42,215 bases of DNA from Acidobacteriota bacterium (GCA_016184105.1 JACPDI010000048.1:1-42215), one strand, 5' to 3'. Positions 8,174-14,949 are shown, counted from the first letter of the stretch. Notes: a model not told the origin generated them from the sequence alone. Made by a program: numbers and translations.

Positions 8174-9349
8174 ATGTCTCATTTCACCCACCTCGACTGC
8201 TCCGTCCCCTGCGGCGCGCCGTCGCGCGATCCGCGGCAGATCCATCATCTCTGCGCGTGTGGCGCTCCCCTGCTCGCGCGCTACGACCTCGACGCTCTGG
8301 CCGGCGCGTGGCCGCGGGAGTCGCTCGCCGGGCGCGTGCCGAACATGTGGCGGTACCGCGAGGTGATGCCGCTCTTCGACGGCGAAGAGCCGGTCACGCT
8401 CGGCGAGGGCTGGACGCCGCTCCTCCGGGCCGATCGGCTCGGGCGCGCGGTTGGCGTGTCGCCGCTCTACATCAAAGACGAATCGCTGAACCCGACCAAC
8501 TCGTTCAAGGCGCGGGGTCTTGCCGCGGCCGTCACGCGGGCGTTCCGCCTGGGCGCGAGGACGCTGTCGATCCCGACCGCCGGCAATGCCGGCAATGCGA
8601 TGGCCGCGTACGCGGCGCGCTGCGGCGTCGAGGCGCGCGTGTTCATGCCGCGCGACGTCAAGGTGCCGTTCCGCCGCGAGTGCGAGCTGTACGGCGCGCA
8701 GGTGGAGCTGGTGGACGGGCTGATCACGGACGCCGGCCGCGTCGCTGCTGAGAAGGGTGGGCCGCTGGGCTGGTACGACGTGTCGACGCTGAAGGAGCCG
8801 TACCGCATCGAGGGCAAGAAGACGATGGGGTACGAGATCGCCGAGCAGCTCGGGTGGCGATACCCCGATTGGATCATCTATCCCACCGGCGGCGGCACCG
8901 GGATGGTGGGCATGTGGAAGGCGTTCGACGAAATGGAACGCATCGGCTTCATGCCGCGCGGTGCGAAGCGGCCGAAGATGGTTTCGGTCCAGGCGGCCAA
9001 TTGCGCGCCGATCGTCCGCGCCTTCCACCAGGGCGCGGACAAGGCGGAACCGTGGCAGCACGCCTCCACGATTGCCGATGGCTTGCGAGTGCCCAAGGCG
9101 ATTGGCGACTTCCTCGTCCTCCGCGCCGTGCGCGAAAGCGGCGGGGCCGCTATCGCGGTGTCAGACGAGGACATGGTGTTGGCGATGAAGGAAATGGGCG
9201 CCCTGGAAGGAATCAGCGCCGCGCCGGAAGGGGGCGCCGCCCTGCACGCGCTCAAGGTGCTGATCGACCAGGGGCGCGTCCGTCCCACCGACACGGTCGT
9301 CGTGTTCAATACCGGCGGTGCGCTGAAGTACCTGGACGTGCTCGGCTAG
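8174..9349 (+). CDS. thrC: Threonine synthase (PLP-dependent)
   Basis: This fold-type II PLP enzyme converts O-phosphohomoserine to threonine. The product is 391 aa from ATG 8174; an upstream GTG would only translate repeat sequence. The N-terminus has two Cys pairs (C9/C13 and C27/C29) that look like the small zinc-ribbon-like head of one threonine synthase subgroup. The PLP lysine is K112 in NPTNSFKARG, followed by PTAGNAGNAMAAYA, and GGGTGMVGMWKAF as the phosphate-binding loop. Other PLP lyases such as cysteate synthase share this architecture, so exact substrate is inferred. It is a single gene, not part of a threonine operon here. Confidence 0.8.
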   Translation: MSHFTHLDCSVPCGAPSRDPRQIHHLCACGAPLLARYDLDALAGAWPRESLAGRVPNMWRYREVMPLFDGEEPVTLGEGWTPLLRADRLGRAVGVSPLYIKDESLNPTNSFKARGLAAAVTRAFRLGARTLSIPTAGNAGNAMAAYAARCGVEARVFMPRDVKVPFRRECELYGAQVELVDGLITDAGRVAAEKGGPLGWYDVSTLKEPYRIEGKKTMGYEIAEQLGWRYPDWIIYPTGGGTGMVGMWKAFDEMERIGFMPRGAKRPKMVSVQAANCAPIVRAFHQGADKAEPWQHASTIADGLRVPKAIGDFLVLRAVRESGGAAIAVSDEDMVLAMKEMGALEGISAAPEGGAALHALKVLIDQGRVRPTDTVVVFNTGGALKYLDVLG

Positions 9350-9356
9350 GCGGGCG

Positions 9357-9382
9357 CCAGGCACGAGGCTCCAGGCACGAGG
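9357..9382. repeat. Direct repeat CCAGGCACGAGG x2, period 14
   Basis: CCAGGCACGAGG occurs at 9357-9368 and 9371-9382 in the short gap between the convergent ends of thrC and pfkA. The same GGCACGAG word builds the element after frr. Confidence 0.75.
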
Positions 9383-9391
9383 ACAGGTTCG

Positions 9392-10480
9392 TCAGTCGCC
9401 GAGTGAGATCCCCACCGAACGCGCCGTGCGGACGACGTCGGAGTCCACCGGGACGTTCTTCGTGCGCCCCACGATCGTTTCGAGCGGCACCGAGACGATG
9501 TTCGGCGGGTGGAAGGCGACCATCCGGCCGTACTCTTCCTGCATCACCATCTCCACCGCCTTCGCGCCGAAGCGCGTCGCCAGCACGCGATCGAAGCTGC
9601 TGGGCGATCCGCCGCGCTGCAGGTGGCCGAGGACGACCGCCCTCGTTTCCTTGCCCGTCAGCTCCTCGAGCTGGCCGGCCACGTGGTGCGCGGCGCCGCC
9701 GAGCCGCTCGACCACGCCCGGCCGGCTTTCCTCGATGACCGAAACGCTGCCTCCCTTCGGCTTCGCTCCCTCGGCGACGACCACGATGTGGAAGCGGGCA
9801 CCCCACTGCTCGCGCGCGCGAATATAGTTCGCCACCTTGTGCAGGTCGTATGGAATCTCCGGGATGAGGACCACGTCGGCGCCGCCGGCGATGCCGGCGT
9901 GCAGCGCGATCCATCCGGCATAACGCCCCATCACCTCGACGCACATGACCCGGTGATGCGCCTCCGCCGTCGTGTGCAGCCGATCCAGCGCATCGGTGGC
10001 GAAATCGACGGCCGTCGAGAACCCGAACGTATTGGTCGTTTCGACGATGTCGTTGTCGATCGTCTTCGGCACCCCGACGACGGGGATCCCCTTCTTCTGG
10101 AACTCGTAGCCGATCGACAGCGTGCCGTCGCCGCCGATCACGATGAGCGAGTCGAGCCCGAGTGTGTGGAAGATCTCCACGACGCGGTCGGAGTAGTCGG
10201 CGACGCCGCCTGACGTGTTCCGTGGATACGCGAACGGGTTGCCGGTGTTTTTTGTCCCGAGAATCGTCCCGCCGAGGCGCAGGATGCCGGTGACGTCCTT
10301 CGGCGTGAGCACGCGGTGGCGGTCCGGCTCGAGGAGGCCGTCGAAGCTGTCCTCGAGACCGAGCACCTGGCAACTGCAGTTCGACGCGGCCTTGACGACG
10401 GCGCGGATGACGGCGTTCAAGCCGGGCGCGTCGCCACCTCCGGTGAGCACACCCAGGCGGTGCAGTTTGTGTTCAGGCAT
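9392..10480 (-). CDS. pfkA: 6-phosphofructokinase with mixed ATP/PPi active-site signature
   Basis: The enzyme phosphorylates fructose 6-phosphate in glycolysis. The product is 362 aa. Motifs are GVLTGGGDAPGLNAVIR, IGGDGT at 115-120, PKTIDNDI at 138-145 and EVMGRYAGWIAL. Gly119 keeps the ATP-type GGDG loop, while Lys139 (PKTIDND instead of PGTIDND) is the residue typical of the PPi-dependent branch. Family knowledge says this combination occurs in ATP-using enzymes of the long PFK clade, so ATP is the more likely donor. The start ATG 10480 has a TATACT 7 nt upstream. The open frame upstream of it is antisense to the repeat. Confidence 0.9.
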   Translation of the reverse strand: MPEHKLHRLGVLTGGGDAPGLNAVIRAVVKAASNCSCQVLGLEDSFDGLLEPDRHRVLTPKDVTGILRLGGTILGTKNTGNPFAYPRNTSGGVADYSDRVVEIFHTLGLDSLIVIGGDGTLSIGYEFQKKGIPVVGVPKTIDNDIVETTNTFGFSTAVDFATDALDRLHTTAEAHHRVMCVEVMGRYAGWIALHAGIAGGADVVLIPEIPYDLHKVANYIRAREQWGARFHIVVVAEGAKPKGGSVSVIEESRPGVVERLGGAAHHVAGQLEELTGKETRAVVLGHLQRGGSPSSFDRVLATRFGAKAVEMVMQEEYGRMVAFHPPNIVSVPLETIVGRTKNVPVDSDVVRTARSVGISLGD

Positions 10481-10487
10481 CCTGTCG

Positions 10488-10496
10488 AGTATAGCA
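10488..10496 (-). promoter_or_regulatory. Extended -10 promoter element of pfkA
   Basis: On the minus strand TGCTATACT is an extended -10 (TGn plus TATACT). It ends exactly 7 nt before the ATG, so transcription would begin on or next to the start codon and the mRNA would be leaderless. Confidence 0.5.
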
Positions 10497-10513
10497 GCGA
10501 GGTGCGGCCGCGG

Positions 10514-10543
10514 TTGCGAGGGCGCGCGCGGCCGTGCTACGAT
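10514..10543 (+). promoter_or_regulatory. Candidate promoter of tRNA-Ala
   Basis: TTGCGA (10514-10519) and TACGAT (10538-10543) are 18 bp apart, about 53 bp upstream of the tRNA. The heptamer array lies in the transcribed leader. Confidence 0.4.
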
Positions 10544-10556
10544 TGGCGGTTCGTGA

Positions 10557-10591
10557 CACGTCGCACGCCGCACGTGGCACGTCGCAGGTGG
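10557..10591. repeat. Degenerate CACGTCG heptamer array before the tRNA
   Basis: Five consecutive heptamers (CACGTCG, CACGCCG, CACGTGG, CACGTCG, CAGGTGG) sit between the tRNA promoter and the tRNA. They are the same unit as the perfect array at 1638-1684. Confidence 0.7.
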
Positions 10592-10595
10592 GAGT

Positions 10596-10671
10596 GGGCG
10601 GCTAGCTCAGTTGGGAGAGCGCCGCGTTCGCAACGCGGAGGTCGGGAGTTCGAGCCTCCTGCCGTCCACCA
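10596..10671 (+). tRNA. tRNA-Ala (anticodon CGC)
   Basis: The 76-nt cloverleaf includes an encoded CCA. The acceptor stem GGGCGGC pairs with GCCGTCC and contains the G3-U70 wobble that identifies alanine tRNAs. The anticodon stem CCGCG/CGCGG encloses TTCGCAA with anticodon CGC at 10629-10631, reading GCG codons. The T arm is GGGAGTTCGAGCCTCCT-like and the D arm AGCTCAGTTGGGAGAGC. Its 3' 44 nt are duplicated at 12223-12266, marking it as an integration site. Confidence 0.97.
10628..10671 (+). repeat. Left attachment repeat (44 bp, inside tRNA-Ala)
   Basis: The sequence from the anticodon loop (TCGCAACGCGG) through CCA is identical to 12223-12266. It retains a working tRNA 3' end. Confidence 0.85.
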
Positions 10672-10937
10672 ATTTCCCGCAGCAGTTCGGCGATTTCCGA
10701 CCACAGCTCGTCGGCGTCGGCTTGCCGTGTGTCCGTTGTGTGTCCACTTGTCGCCGCCAGGAACATCCGGTCGAAGCTCTCCAGCGCTGAACGCTTCCGC
10801 TCTGTTCGATCCGGTGGGCGGTCAACTCGTGCAGCAGCACGCCGCCGAAAAACCGATTCAGCACCGTCACGATTTCCCCGTCGCGCTTGTCGGAGGGTCG
10901 TCTTGTCGGCCGCCGCCGCTTCGAGGTAGTGCGCCCC
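10668..10937 (-). pseudogene. Remnant of a tyrosine-recombinase integrase
   Basis: Three pieces in two frames read like one integrase. The first is GAHYLEAAAADKTTLRQ near 10937-10887. The second is GEIVTVLNRFFGGVLLHELT followed by AHRIEQ (about 10888-10802), a core-binding (SAM-like) domain pattern of phage integrases. The third, directly after a frame change, is SALESFDRMFLAATSGHTTD and a Leu-rich tail ending at the tRNA (about 10799-10668). The catalytic domain with its R-H-R-Y residues would belong between the second and third pieces and is missing. The C-terminus abuts the attachment site, as expected for an integrase gene. Family assignment is by pattern recognition only. Confidence 0.5.
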
Positions 10938-11020
10938 ACGGATGCTCGCAGCACTACGACGTTACGATAGCGGGCCGGTCATTCCATATTGTCTAGCCGG
11001 AAGGTCGCTGAAAGGTAAAT

Positions 11021-11046
11021 CGCGCCAGTCTGCGCTGGCGCGTTTT
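11021..11046 (+). terminator. Intrinsic terminator-like hairpin
   Basis: CGCGCCAG and CTGGCGCG form a perfect 8-bp stem with a 6-nt loop, followed by TTTT. It lies inside the decayed element, just beside the initiator-tRNA fragment. Confidence 0.6.
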
Positions 11047-11055
11047 GCAGAAGAT

Positions 11056-11091
11056 TGGTTGCGGGGGCGGGATTTGAACCCGCGACCTTTG
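11056..11091 (-). repeat. 3' fragment of an initiator-type tRNA (36 nt)
   Basis: On the minus strand the sequence runs CAAAGGTCGCGGGTTCAAAT and on to CCCGCCCCCGCAACCA. This matches the T arm, acceptor 3' strand and CCA of bacterial tRNA-fMet, including the CCCCGCA-A-CCA end that leaves position 72 unpaired with C1. The match stops at the 3' side of the anticodon stem, and the sequence further 5' (TTGAAGGA) is unrelated. It is a fragment, not a gene, and resembles an attachment core. Confidence 0.7.
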
Positions 11092-11095
11092 TCCT

Positions 11096-11737
11096 TCAAG
11101 CTACTTGCGCCTTCTCCAGCGATGGACGATCAGCGCCCCGACCGACACCGCGAGGATGGTGGCAATTGTTCCCTTGACGACAATTATAGGTCGTCTCGCG
11201 TGCCCATCGAATTATCCATACGGCTGCGGCGGTGCCGCACGTCGATCCCACACACTGCCAGTAGCTGGGCGATATCCATGGTCCACGCGCACGACAACCG
11301 GCCACCGCGCCAGCGCAAAAGTCTCGCGAAGACCAAAAACCTTGTTCGAGAATACAACGTGCAGCGGGATAGCTCGTGTAACAGTAACAGCCGCCGCCTC
11401 CCGTGGCCTGGCCTGCCCTGGCGTCTTTGCGGAATCCGTCGCGAGTGCGAAGTTCTCCCCGCGTCCAATACACCGGACGCTCCACATCGACCGCACCCCA
11501 CTGGTTGTCGATCGACCACGTTCGGCCAGTCCCGTCGTCAACGAAAAGGAAGCCGGTCCAGGCGTCGTCGTTAAAGTCGTCCCACTCGGACCAGACGAGA
11601 TACCCCCCATCACCGCTGAAGGCATCATCGGCGTGCGCGGGCGTCACGAACATCCCCCACAACGAACGCCAGAAGGTCTCGGCGCGCTTTTCGTTGATCA
11701 CTACGTAGACTTCGTAGCGGTTGCCCAGTCTACACAC
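11096..11737 (-). pseudogene. Unrecognised Trp/Cys-rich frame in the decayed element
   Basis: A 213-codon frame begins with GTG at 11737. Its middle looks like genuine protein (FVTPAHADDAFSGDGGYLVW, then WSEWDDFNDDAWTGFLFVDD) and continues as a Cys-rich segment (GGGGCYCYTSYPAARC). I do not recognise the family. At the end another minus frame encodes IIVVKGTIATILAVSVGALI followed by VHRWRRRK and a stop at 11101-11103. That is a typical single membrane anchor with a positive tail, and it is out of frame with the main body. A frameshift near 11200 would join them. Two in-frame stops also separate it from similar-looking sequence upstream. Real gene remnant or chance frame is not settled. Confidence 0.35.
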
Positions 11738-11749
11738 ACGTTATGAGGC

Positions 11750-12160
11750 TCACAAAGAGAAAGTGGTCTTGTAGGTGTTTGGCTGACGAAAGGTACGCAA
11801 AGCGAGGCCACCCCCAAGGAGAAGGACAGGGCGTTCCTGGATACAGACCTCCGTCTGGTTCGGCTGATGCGACACGCGAGCGCCCTCTTGGCTGGAAAGC
11901 TCCGGCGCGGTGAAGTACGCCATGAGCCGCCGTGGCATCCGTCACGACGCGCGTCGATGGCTGCGCTCCGACCCCTGCGTGTACTCCCAGGAACTCCCGT
12001 GCCCGCCCTGGCGAAGCGCCGAGCACGTTACGCCGTACTCGGCAGGGATCTGGTCTCCCGCGTTTGAGCACCCGCGTTCCGCGTGGATTGCGCCGCCCGC
12101 TTCAGCGGCGAGCCCTAGCGGAACCCCGCTGAATTTGGGTGTTTCCTGCAAGGAGCACAC
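11750..12160 (-). pseudogene. Interrupted frame upstream of the Trp/Cys-rich remnant
   Basis: Two short pieces (12160-11942 and 11938-11750) lie in the same frame as each other and as the 11737-11096 frame, and are broken only by single stop codons. The pieces contain plausible protein stretches (AYFTAPELSSQEGARVSHQP, RPVLLLGGGLALRTFRQPN). I recognise no domain. The arrangement suits one decayed gene carried by the element, but chance cannot be ruled out. Confidence 0.25.
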
Positions 12161-12222
12161 GCCTCACGCGCGAACCTGTAAGGCGTGCTGCCTCATTCTG
12201 TTACTGCCGCTTGCGCTCAGCG

Positions 12223-12266
12223 TCGCAACGCGGAGGTCGGGAGTTCGAGCCTCCTGCCGTCCACCA
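12223..12266 (+). repeat. Right attachment repeat (44 bp, orphan tRNA-Ala 3' half)
   Basis: This is a perfect copy of 10628-10671. The preceding sequence (CTTGCGCTCAG) cannot form a tRNA 5' half, so it is a scar rather than a second tRNA. Confidence 0.85.
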
Positions 12267-12356
12267 GCTTTCGCTCGCTTGCGTGTCACGCGCGAGCTTC
12301 GGCTCGGCGGGCCATCCAGGCCCCGTCAACCCCCGACCCATCCACTGCGGTCCCCC

Positions 12357-13193
12357 TCAGTACAGGTGATCCCAGTTGTCCTTGTGGCACTGCTGGCAGT
12401 CCATCTTCACGGTCGCCTGCACGTTGCCGATCACCGACGAGTGGCAGCTCATGCAGCCCACCACCGATTCGGGCGCGACGAACGTCGCCCGGAACCGGCC
12501 GCTGAAGTAGTCGTTCAGCAGATCGACCGCGTGGGCGGCAGTGTCCCCCGTCAGCCGCGCGCACCGCTCCGAGCGCTCCGGTGCCGACGCCTTGACGCCG
12601 GCCTCGGTGCACCAATTGCTGACGGACGCATGGCACAGGGTGGAGCCGGCAACGGTCTGCATCAACGGCTTGTCATTCTTGTTGATCAGGAACACGTGTT
12701 GGGTCGCGTAGTCGTTGCTGATGTTGCTGGGGAACTGAACCTGGGTATACCACCCCATCAACTCGCCGATGATCACGTTGGCGTTGGCCCGGTCGACGGC
12801 GATGCTGATCGCGACCGCCGATCCGTTGAGCGCGCCGCACAGCGTGCCCCAGCCGGCGGCGCCTCCGCCGCCGAAATACATCATCTGCGTCGGGATGCGC
12901 GTGTAGGGTTCGCCGACGGCATCCACCAGCGCCGAGATCAACGCATGGAATGCACCGTACGCGCATCCGCCATCGTAGTAGGCCTTGTGGGCCCGCTTGC
13001 GGACGTCTTCGCGATCCAGCCGGCTGTACGGCCACGGCCACGGTGCCAGCGCCGCGTTGGTGATGCCCGCCTGCCGCGACTGGCCGCCGCTGGCGGAAAT
13101 CACGTGTCCGGCGACGACGCCTGCAGAAACCGCGGCGACGGTCCTGGTCGTGCTGGCAAGGAACTCTTTCCTGGTGATCGGCCCTTTCATCAT
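12357..13193 (-). CDS. Split-Soret-like diheme cytochrome c (C_GCAxxG_C_C type)
   Basis: A probably periplasmic redox protein of 278 aa. The N-terminus TRKEFLAST plus a hydrophobic Ala-rich stretch looks like a Tat- or Sec-type signal. GGCAYGAFHAL at about 75-85 and LCGALNG at about 118 are the C_GCAxxG_C_C pattern seen in split-Soret cytochromes, with further Cys at 187, 195 and 211. Two CxxCH heme sites lie at the C-terminus (CMSCH 247-251, CQQCH 266-270). Split-Soret cytochrome was first described in Desulfovibrio; its physiological partner is unclear. The ribosome site AAAGGAG lies 8 nt before ATG 13193. It lies just outside the tRNA-Ala scar. Confidence 0.75.
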   Translation of the reverse strand: MMKGPITRKEFLASTTRTVAAVSAGVVAGHVISASGGQSRQAGITNAALAPWPWPYSRLDREDVRKRAHKAYYDGGCAYGAFHALISALVDAVGEPYTRIPTQMMYFGGGGAAGWGTLCGALNGSAVAISIAVDRANANVIIGELMGWYTQVQFPSNISNDYATQHVFLINKNDKPLMQTVAGSTLCHASVSNWCTEAGVKASAPERSERCARLTGDTAAHAVDLLNDYFSGRFRATFVAPESVVGCMSCHSSVIGNVQATVKMDCQQCHKDNWDHLY

Positions 13194-13344
13194 CGTTGCT
13201 CCTTTTCGACGGAGAGGCAGACGGGAGGTGTTGACTTCGAACGGCCTGACCGTGGCCGGGCACCAGGGTGGCGTGGTGGTAAAGGCGCGCGGGTCGCTGA
13301 CGTTTGGAGTGGAGTACGGGAGGCCGTACGCGGCGTTATTTAGG

Positions 13345-13374
13345 AATGTAACGAAATGACGTATTGAAAGTCAA
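13345..13374 (-). promoter_or_regulatory. Candidate promoter of the cytochrome gene
   Basis: On the minus strand TTGACT (13369-13374) and TACATT (13345-13350) are 18 bp apart in an AT-richer island. The leader to ATG 13193 would be about 145 nt. I see nothing else in the 13194-13460 gap. Confidence 0.45.
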
Positions 13375-13460
13375 CGGGCGCGACGGGGTGTTGCGAGGCT
13401 CAACAGGCGCGGACCGCCGCTCAAGCCTCAGCCAAAGCGGGAAGGCTGGCGGCTCAGCCG

Positions 13461-13721
13461 CTACGTCGCGCTTTCGCCCGACGAGTCCGTGAGCTCGGCG
13501 GCGTCCCCCGTCGGCGCGCCGCCCGGCGTGAACACCCGGTGCAGCAGCCCGGCGAGGGCGCTGGCCGCGATCGCGTGCGCCGTCGCGGCGCGAATGAGGT
13601 CTGCCGGAGGGTCTGCGTCGGTCGCGCGGTCGACGGCAGATTCCACCTGCTGAAGCCTGGCGGCGGTGGTCTTCAGGCCACGCAACGCGGCTTTGAGCGC
13701 CTCGAGATCGTCCCGGTGCAT
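13461..13721 (-). CDS. Small helical protein of unknown function
   Basis: An 86-aa product from ATG 13721, 2 nt after the fmdB stop; a GTG at 13739 would add six residues and overlap fmdB. It is Ala- and Leu-rich with heptad-like spacing (LEALKAALRGLKTTAARLQQ), so a coiled coil is likely. There is no signal peptide and no Cys. I do not recognise it. Tight coupling to fmdB suggests co-expression. Confidence 0.5.
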   Translation of the reverse strand: MHRDDLEALKAALRGLKTTAARLQQVESAVDRATDADPPADLIRAATAHAIAASALAGLLHRVFTPGGAPTGDAAELTDSSGESAT

Positions 13722-13723
13722 CG

Positions 13724-13957
13724 TCAGTTCATCGAGCACGGACCGTGCGGGTCACCGCACCGGCCGCAGCCGCCCGAAGGGGGCATCGGACCGTCGCGCC
13801 TGGGGGTTGCCGTCGACACGGCGAAAACCGACAACTGTTTCTCGAGGGCCTCGCTGTGGCAGCCTGGGCACTGCGCGGCGCGCGAGCCATTCGAGCCGTT
13901 GACGAGGGCCTCGAAGGCCCGGCCGCAGTCGCGGCAGACATACTCGAAGATGGGCAT
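13724..13957 (-). CDS. FmdB-family zinc ribbon protein
   Basis: A 77-aa protein starting MPIFEYVCRDCGRAFEALV, the hallmark of FmdB putative regulators. A second Cys pair (CPGC) completes a zinc ribbon. The C-terminus has an additional Gly/Cys-rich cluster (GGCGRCGDPHGPC), as common in this family. FmdB was first seen with formamidase and amidase genes; its function is not established. The frame is open upstream but the conserved N-terminus fixes ATG 13957. Confidence 0.85.
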   Translation of the reverse strand: MPIFEYVCRDCGRAFEALVNGSNGSRAAQCPGCHSEALEKQLSVFAVSTATPRRDGPMPPSGGCGRCGDPHGPCSMN

Positions 13958-14188
13958 GGCCCCAGTGTAGCCCGAGTTCAGGCCCCCGACCTGCGAGGAC
14001 ATTTTTGTAAGAGGCTGTCCAGTTCCTTCTCTGCACAGTCTCGCCCGCCACCCGCCCGGAACCGCCCAAAACCGCGAACCTTCGTTGATTGGCCCGCATT
14101 TGCACAATCGGAGTGCATACGCCTGTGTGGCATCCCGATTGCCTCAGGGTGGGACACTCGCAAACGGGCGCGGACCAGGAGAACGGCG
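13958..14188. other. Intergenic region without recognised features
   Basis: About 230 bp between the divergent fmdB and a small zinc-ribbon-like gene. It should contain the promoters of both. I see no convincing -35/-10 pair and no repeat. Confidence 0.5.
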
Positions 14189-14386
14189 ATGTGGCACTGG
14201 ATCAGTTGCTATCTTGTCGGGCACGACTACAGCATCTGCTGTGAGTCGGGCGCGATGTTTTTGCGGTGCGCCAACTGCGGCCGCCGCTCGCAGGGTTGGG
14301 ATGTCGTGCATCCGCTCCAGCCGCATCTGGCGCACGACCACGTGGCGACGCACAATCGCGAGCTTGCGCCCGCCAGACATCACTGA
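14189..14386 (+). CDS. Small zinc-ribbon-like protein
   Basis: A 65-aa product starting MWHWISCYLVGHDYSICCES, with a CANCGRRSQGW motif and a His-rich tail (HPLQPHLAHDHVATH). Four Cys and several His suggest metal binding. The start ATG 14189 has AGGAG 8 nt upstream. Its TGA stop lies within the 9-bp target duplication of the transposon that begins at 14390, so the insertion just spared the coding region. Function unknown. Confidence 0.6.
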   Translation: MWHWISCYLVGHDYSICCESGAMFLRCANCGRRSQGWDVVHPLQPHLAHDHVATHNRELAPARHH

Positions 14387-14407
14387 CCCGGTAGTGGGTC
14401 AGTTTCA
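14381..14407 (+). repeat. Left end of the transposon: target duplication plus inverted repeat
   Basis: CACTGACCC (14381-14389) is one copy of a 9-bp direct repeat. GGTAGTGGGTCAGTTTCA (14390-14407) is the terminal inverted repeat. The GGTnnTG start resembles IS1-family ends. Confidence 0.85.
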
Positions 14408-14451
14408 ATTTTCGGCTCTCCTCGCTTGACCGCCGTGTTACGCTCCGGAGC

Positions 14452-14709
14452 GTGACCTTGGAGACGCGACTACTGATCGAATTGACCGACCTGAAAAGCA
14501 TTTCCTTTGTCTGCCGTCAATGTGGCGCGCGCGTGAGCCGCTCTCCTGAACGGGCCGATCGCATTCCGACTGTTTGCGGAGAATGTCAGCATCCGTGGCA
14601 CCAAACCCTTGAATCGACTGCCACAGACTTTGCCCACGCCCTCACGGCGCTGCGCCGTGGAAATGGGACCGGCTTCAAGATTGTGCTGGAAGTCGAGGCA
14701 CCGAAGTGA
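14452..14709 (+). CDS. Cargo gene: small zinc-ribbon protein
   Basis: An 85-aa product from GTG 14452. Residues 20-50 contain CRQCG and CGECQHPW, a four-Cys zinc ribbon, followed by a short alpha/beta C-terminus. It overlaps the next gene by 4 nt (GTGA), so the two are translationally coupled. TGTTACGCT (an extended -10) ends 7 nt upstream of the GTG. Function unknown; it is the leftmost gene in the transposon. Confidence 0.6.
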   Translation: MTLETRLLIELTDLKSISFVCRQCGARVSRSPERADRIPTVCGECQHPWHQTLESTATDFAHALTALRRGNGTGFKIVLEVEAPK

Positions 14710-14942
14710 GCCGCCCCAAGCGCCCCCGCGACTTGTCGCAGCGCGCTCTGCAAATCGTGCAGGAGTCCACTGGCCAGATTCCCAAACCGGCGGACCCGGA
14801 TGCTGGAAAGGATCCGGCGGCTGTGGCGCTCGGGCGGCGAGGCGGCGCGAAGGGCGGACCCGCTCGGGCAGCGGCGCTGACAGCGCGCAAGCGTAAACAG
14901 ATCGCGCAGGCAGGGGCTGCGGCACGATGGAAGAAACGCTAA
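14706..14942 (+). CDS. Cargo gene: basic KGG/ARW-type small protein
   Basis: A 78-aa, strongly basic product. After a disordered start it has LGRRGGAKGGPARAAALTA and ends in IAQAGAAARWKKR. This LGxxGGxKGGxAR...ARW pattern recurs in many small bacterial proteins of unknown role. Its charge suggests nucleic-acid binding, which is inference. GTG start overlapping the preceding stop. Confidence 0.6.
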   Translation: MSRPKRPRDLSQRALQIVQESTGQIPKPADPDAGKDPAAVALGRRGGAKGGPARAAALTARKRKQIAQAGAAARWKKR

Positions 14943-14949
14943 GACGGCT

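Larger units (their letters stand above)
10628..12266. mobile_element. Decayed integrative element in tRNA-Ala
   Basis: An interval of about 1.6 kb is bounded by a perfect 44-bp direct repeat of the tRNA-Ala 3' half. The left copy completes the functional tRNA and the right copy is an orphan half, the classical attL/attR layout of tyrosine-recombinase elements. Inside are a broken integrase (10668-10937), an intrinsic terminator, a 36-nt initiator-tRNA 3' fragment and frames interrupted by stops. No intact gene is evident, so this looks like a deletion remnant. Confidence 0.75.

Noticed and set aside
10607-10954. Intact 115-aa minus-strand gene over tRNA-Ala
   Set aside because: Its C-terminus is a translation of the tRNA itself. 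Only a middle portion resembles an integrase, and it needs frame changes, so it is treated as a pseudogene fragment.
11056-11091. A functional tRNA-fMet
   Set aside because: Sequence 5' of the T arm cannot form an anticodon arm with CAT; only the 3' 36 nt fit.
12223-12266. A second tRNA-Ala
   Set aside because: Only the 3' half is present; no D arm or 5' acceptor strand precedes it, so it is an attachment-site scar.
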